A DNA stretch of 6,386 bases. Origin: Ardenticatenales bacterium (lineage in GTDB: Bacteria > Chloroflexota > Anaerolineae > Promineifilales > UBA4811). Shown here piece by piece: positions 5,923-6,386 of the stretch (position 1 is its first letter; every line of letters starts with the position of its first letter). The stretch spans positions 1 to 6,386 of the forward strand of contig WSZX01000411.1 in assembly GCA_013139935.1 (NCBI GenBank), given 5' to 3'. The notes under the pieces are model-generated. The model ran no database searches. It saw only the letters and a list, made by a program, of their open reading frames with translations, and was not told where the DNA came from. The translations under genes were made by a program, and so were the position numbers.

Positions 5923-6386
5923 ATGAAAGCCAGCTCTACGGCCCTGATAACCCCTCATCTCCAGATACTCACGAAAGACCAAAAGCAAACACTTTTTTCG
6001 AGTATCCTGGCGGTGCTAGAGCAGACCGGCGTCCAGGTGGATAACGACGAGGGGCTGGATCTGCTCCGCAGCGCAGGAGCGCGCGTGGGTAAACAACGGC
6101 GCGTTTTCATTCCCCCCCATCTGGTGGAAGATGCCATCGCCGCCGCGCCCCGCCGCATCACTGTTTACAATCGGCTGGGGCACCCGGCCGCCCACCTGGA
6201 GGACGGCCGGGTCTATTTTTGCAGCCAGGTAGACTCGACCTACTTTTTCGACCCATTTGAATACGAACCGAACCGGCCCTTGGGCCACAACCGTCGCCTA
6301 TGCGTGCGGGATGACGCCCGGCTGGGCGCGGTGCTGTGCGACGCGCTGCCTCATATTGACATGGTCTCCTTCTCATCGATCTACAG
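5923..6386 (+). CDS. MttB-family (trimethylamine methyltransferase-like) protein, N-terminal part
   Basis: The frame is open from ATG 5923 to the window edge: 154 complete codons plus two bases, with the 3' end missing. Recognisable family features are LEQTGVQV (32-39) followed by GLDLLRSAGARV, then RVFIPPHLVEDAIAAAPRRITVYNR (60-84). Next is a segment corresponding to the family's central TIM-barrel entry, FCSQVDSTYFFDPFEYEP (99-116), and VRDDARLGAVLCDALPHIDMVSF (128-150). Family members transfer a methyl group from a methylamine or quaternary amine to a corrinoid protein. Archaeal MttB uses pyrrolysine and trimethylamine, while many bacterial homologues lack pyrrolysine and act on betaines (glycine betaine MtgB, proline betaine MtpB). 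The pyrrolysine position is far downstream of this fragment, so the subtype cannot be decided. The proline racemase-type gene just upstream hints at a proline-derived substrate, as inference only. Confidence 0.85.
   Translation, partial: MKASSTALITPHLQILTKDQKQTLFSSILAVLEQTGVQVDNDEGLDLLRSAGARVGKQRRVFIPPHLVEDAIAAAPRRITVYNRLGHPAAHLEDGRVYFCSQVDSTYFFDPFEYEPNRPLGHNRRLCVRDDARLGAVLCDALPHIDMVSFSSIY

Noticed and set aside
5923..6386. Pyrrolysine-containing MttB
   Set aside because: The in-frame TAG that would encode pyrrolysine lies far beyond this fragment, so the claim cannot be made or excluded from the window.

Overview
The window is a GC-rich stretch of bacterial chromosome (about 60% GC by eye). 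All six genes are on the + strand. No mobile elements, CRISPR arrays, tRNAs or rRNAs were seen. The host is probably a free-living anaerobe or facultative heterotroph. The fused double-ATPase peptide transporter, the long pentapeptide-repeat protein and a bacterial MttB-family methyltransferase together recall Chloroflexota (Anaerolineae-like) genomes. That placement is an impression from gene content and was not tested.

Left block (1-3119): the 3' part of a peptide/nickel-type (Dpp/Opp) ABC importer operon. It holds a DppC-type permease (92-1006) and then, 10 bp later, a single 700-residue protein that fuses the DppD- and DppF-type ATPases (1017-3119). The DppB-type permease and the substrate-binding protein are not in the window and are probably upstream.

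Middle block (3120-4701): after a 114-bp gap with a possible weak terminator hairpin comes a protein that is almost entirely pentapeptide repeats (41 uninterrupted repeats). Fifteen bp later is a CBS-CBS-ACT ligand-sensing protein of the AcuB type. The spacing suggests these two are co-transcribed. The 94-bp gap after them holds two strong tandem stem-loops.

Right block (4702-6386): a proline racemase/hydroxyproline 2-epimerase family enzyme with both catalytic cysteines, then a 156-bp regulatory-looking gap with a perfect 10-bp-arm palindrome. Last is the N-terminal 154 codons of an MttB-family (trimethylamine methyltransferase-like) corrinoid methyltransferase, cut by the window edge. A proline-type epimerase beside an MttB homologue suggests, as inference, use of N-methylated proline or hydroxyproline betaines. 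The neighbouring importer could supply such compounds or peptides, but nothing in the window proves its substrate.

The most useful points for a second look are the epimerase/MttB pairing, the palindrome upstream of the MttB gene, the tandem hairpins, and the pentapeptide-repeat/CBS-ACT gene pair.
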